Shown here piece after piece: positions 29,007 to 29,196 of a stretch of DNA of 29,196 nt. Under the pieces are notes generated by a model, which was not told where the DNA came from, ran no database searches, and saw only the letters and a list, made by a program, of their open reading frames with translations. The stretch is from NCBI RefSeq assembly GCF_035306705.1, contig NZ_DATGNO010000056.1, positions 1 to 29,196 of the forward strand, given 5' to 3'. A program made the position numbers and the translations under genes. Positions within the stretch are counted from its first letter, which is position 1. Each line of letters begins with the position of its first letter. This stretch comes from Xanthomarina sp035306705. GTDB taxonomy: Bacteria > Bacteroidota > Bacteroidia > Flavobacteriales > Flavobacteriaceae.

Positions 29007-29196
29007 TTAATCTGTTTTAATAACGCCTTTTAAATAATCATATATTTCAGATTTCAATAAAGCACTTTGGATACTAAAGTCGTAAATGTTCTTTTCAAGA
29101 TTATTTTGGGTTGAAATAAAATAATTATCGCAAGCTAGCTCGTCACATTCTATTTTTTGGGTAATTTGATTGGCTTGAAAATTGGCTTCGATAATC
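29007..29196 (-). CDS. C-terminal end of an unknown gene running off the right edge
   Basis: On the minus strand an open frame enters at the right edge and runs 62 codons to a TAA at 29009-29007. The peptide reads IIEANFQANQITQKIECDEL and later FISTQNNLEKNIYDFSI, ending YLKGVIKTD. The composition is protein-like, with no rare-codon clusters. Only the end of the gene is visible and no family is recognised. Confidence 0.6.
   Translation of the reverse strand, partial: IIEANFQANQITQKIECDELACDNYFISTQNNLEKNIYDFSIQSALLKSEIYDYLKGVIKTD

Overview
This window looks like a chromosomal segment of a marine-type member of the Flavobacteriaceae (phylum Bacteroidota). The evidence is AT-rich DNA, dense housekeeping genes with Flavobacteriia-style products (DUF5686/CarboxypepD_reg protein, 2TM domain, K+-dependent membrane pyrophosphatase), few Shine-Dalgarno sequences, and repeated promoter boxes of the Bacteroidota sigma-A type (TTG, 19-22 nt, TAnnTTTG) in front of genes. 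No phage, transposase, CRISPR array or rRNA is visible. The organism call is an inference from gene content.

Layout. 1-419 is a divergent regulatory region. A SAM-I (S-box) riboswitch with its own terminator lies on the minus strand and faces a gene beyond the left edge. A SAM-II-type riboswitch lies on the plus strand and leads into metK. 1710-2339 holds the metK terminator, a short tandem repeat, palindromes and a tRNA-Tyr gene. 2340-5497 holds an M28 peptidase (minus), then an exported protein of unknown function and a deoxynucleoside kinase (plus). 5563-8666 has a membrane pyrophosphatase and a soluble pyrophosphatase next to each other (minus). 8847-12475 has an outer-membrane DUF5686 protein and the pyruvate dehydrogenase E1 beta subunit (minus). 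12806-21223 is a long plus-strand block: etfB, a REP/MITE-like element, etfA, a structured intergenic RNA candidate, a bifunctional nuclease, a nucleoside transporter with an extra N-terminal domain, thyA, a tandem TonB-C-like protein, a membrane-anchored dihydrofolate reductase fusion and a ClC channel. 21335-24570 has a FAD oxidoreductase and fabD-lspA. 24603-27109 (minus) has a small CxxC protein and a DegT aminotransferase-galE pair. 27165-28887 (plus) has waaA and an 11-residue-repeat lipoprotein. A truncated minus-strand gene runs off the right edge.

How the genes work together. Deoxynucleoside kinase, nucleoside transporter, ThyA and DHFR form a nucleotide salvage and thymidylate theme. 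ThyA consumes methylene-tetrahydrofolate and DHFR regenerates tetrahydrofolate, and the DHFR here is fused to a two-helix membrane domain. The two pyrophosphatases recover or discard the PPi made by biosynthesis. ETF and PDH serve central carbon and electron flow. galE, DegT and waaA serve surface sugar and LPS assembly, and lspA matures lipoproteins such as the one at 28546.

The most interesting signals are: the back-to-back SAM-I and SAM-II riboswitches on divergent transcripts; the structured, terminator-closed intergenic RNA after etfA; the 2TM-DHFR fusion with an A9 tract at the domain junction; and the 11-residue-repeat lipoprotein.
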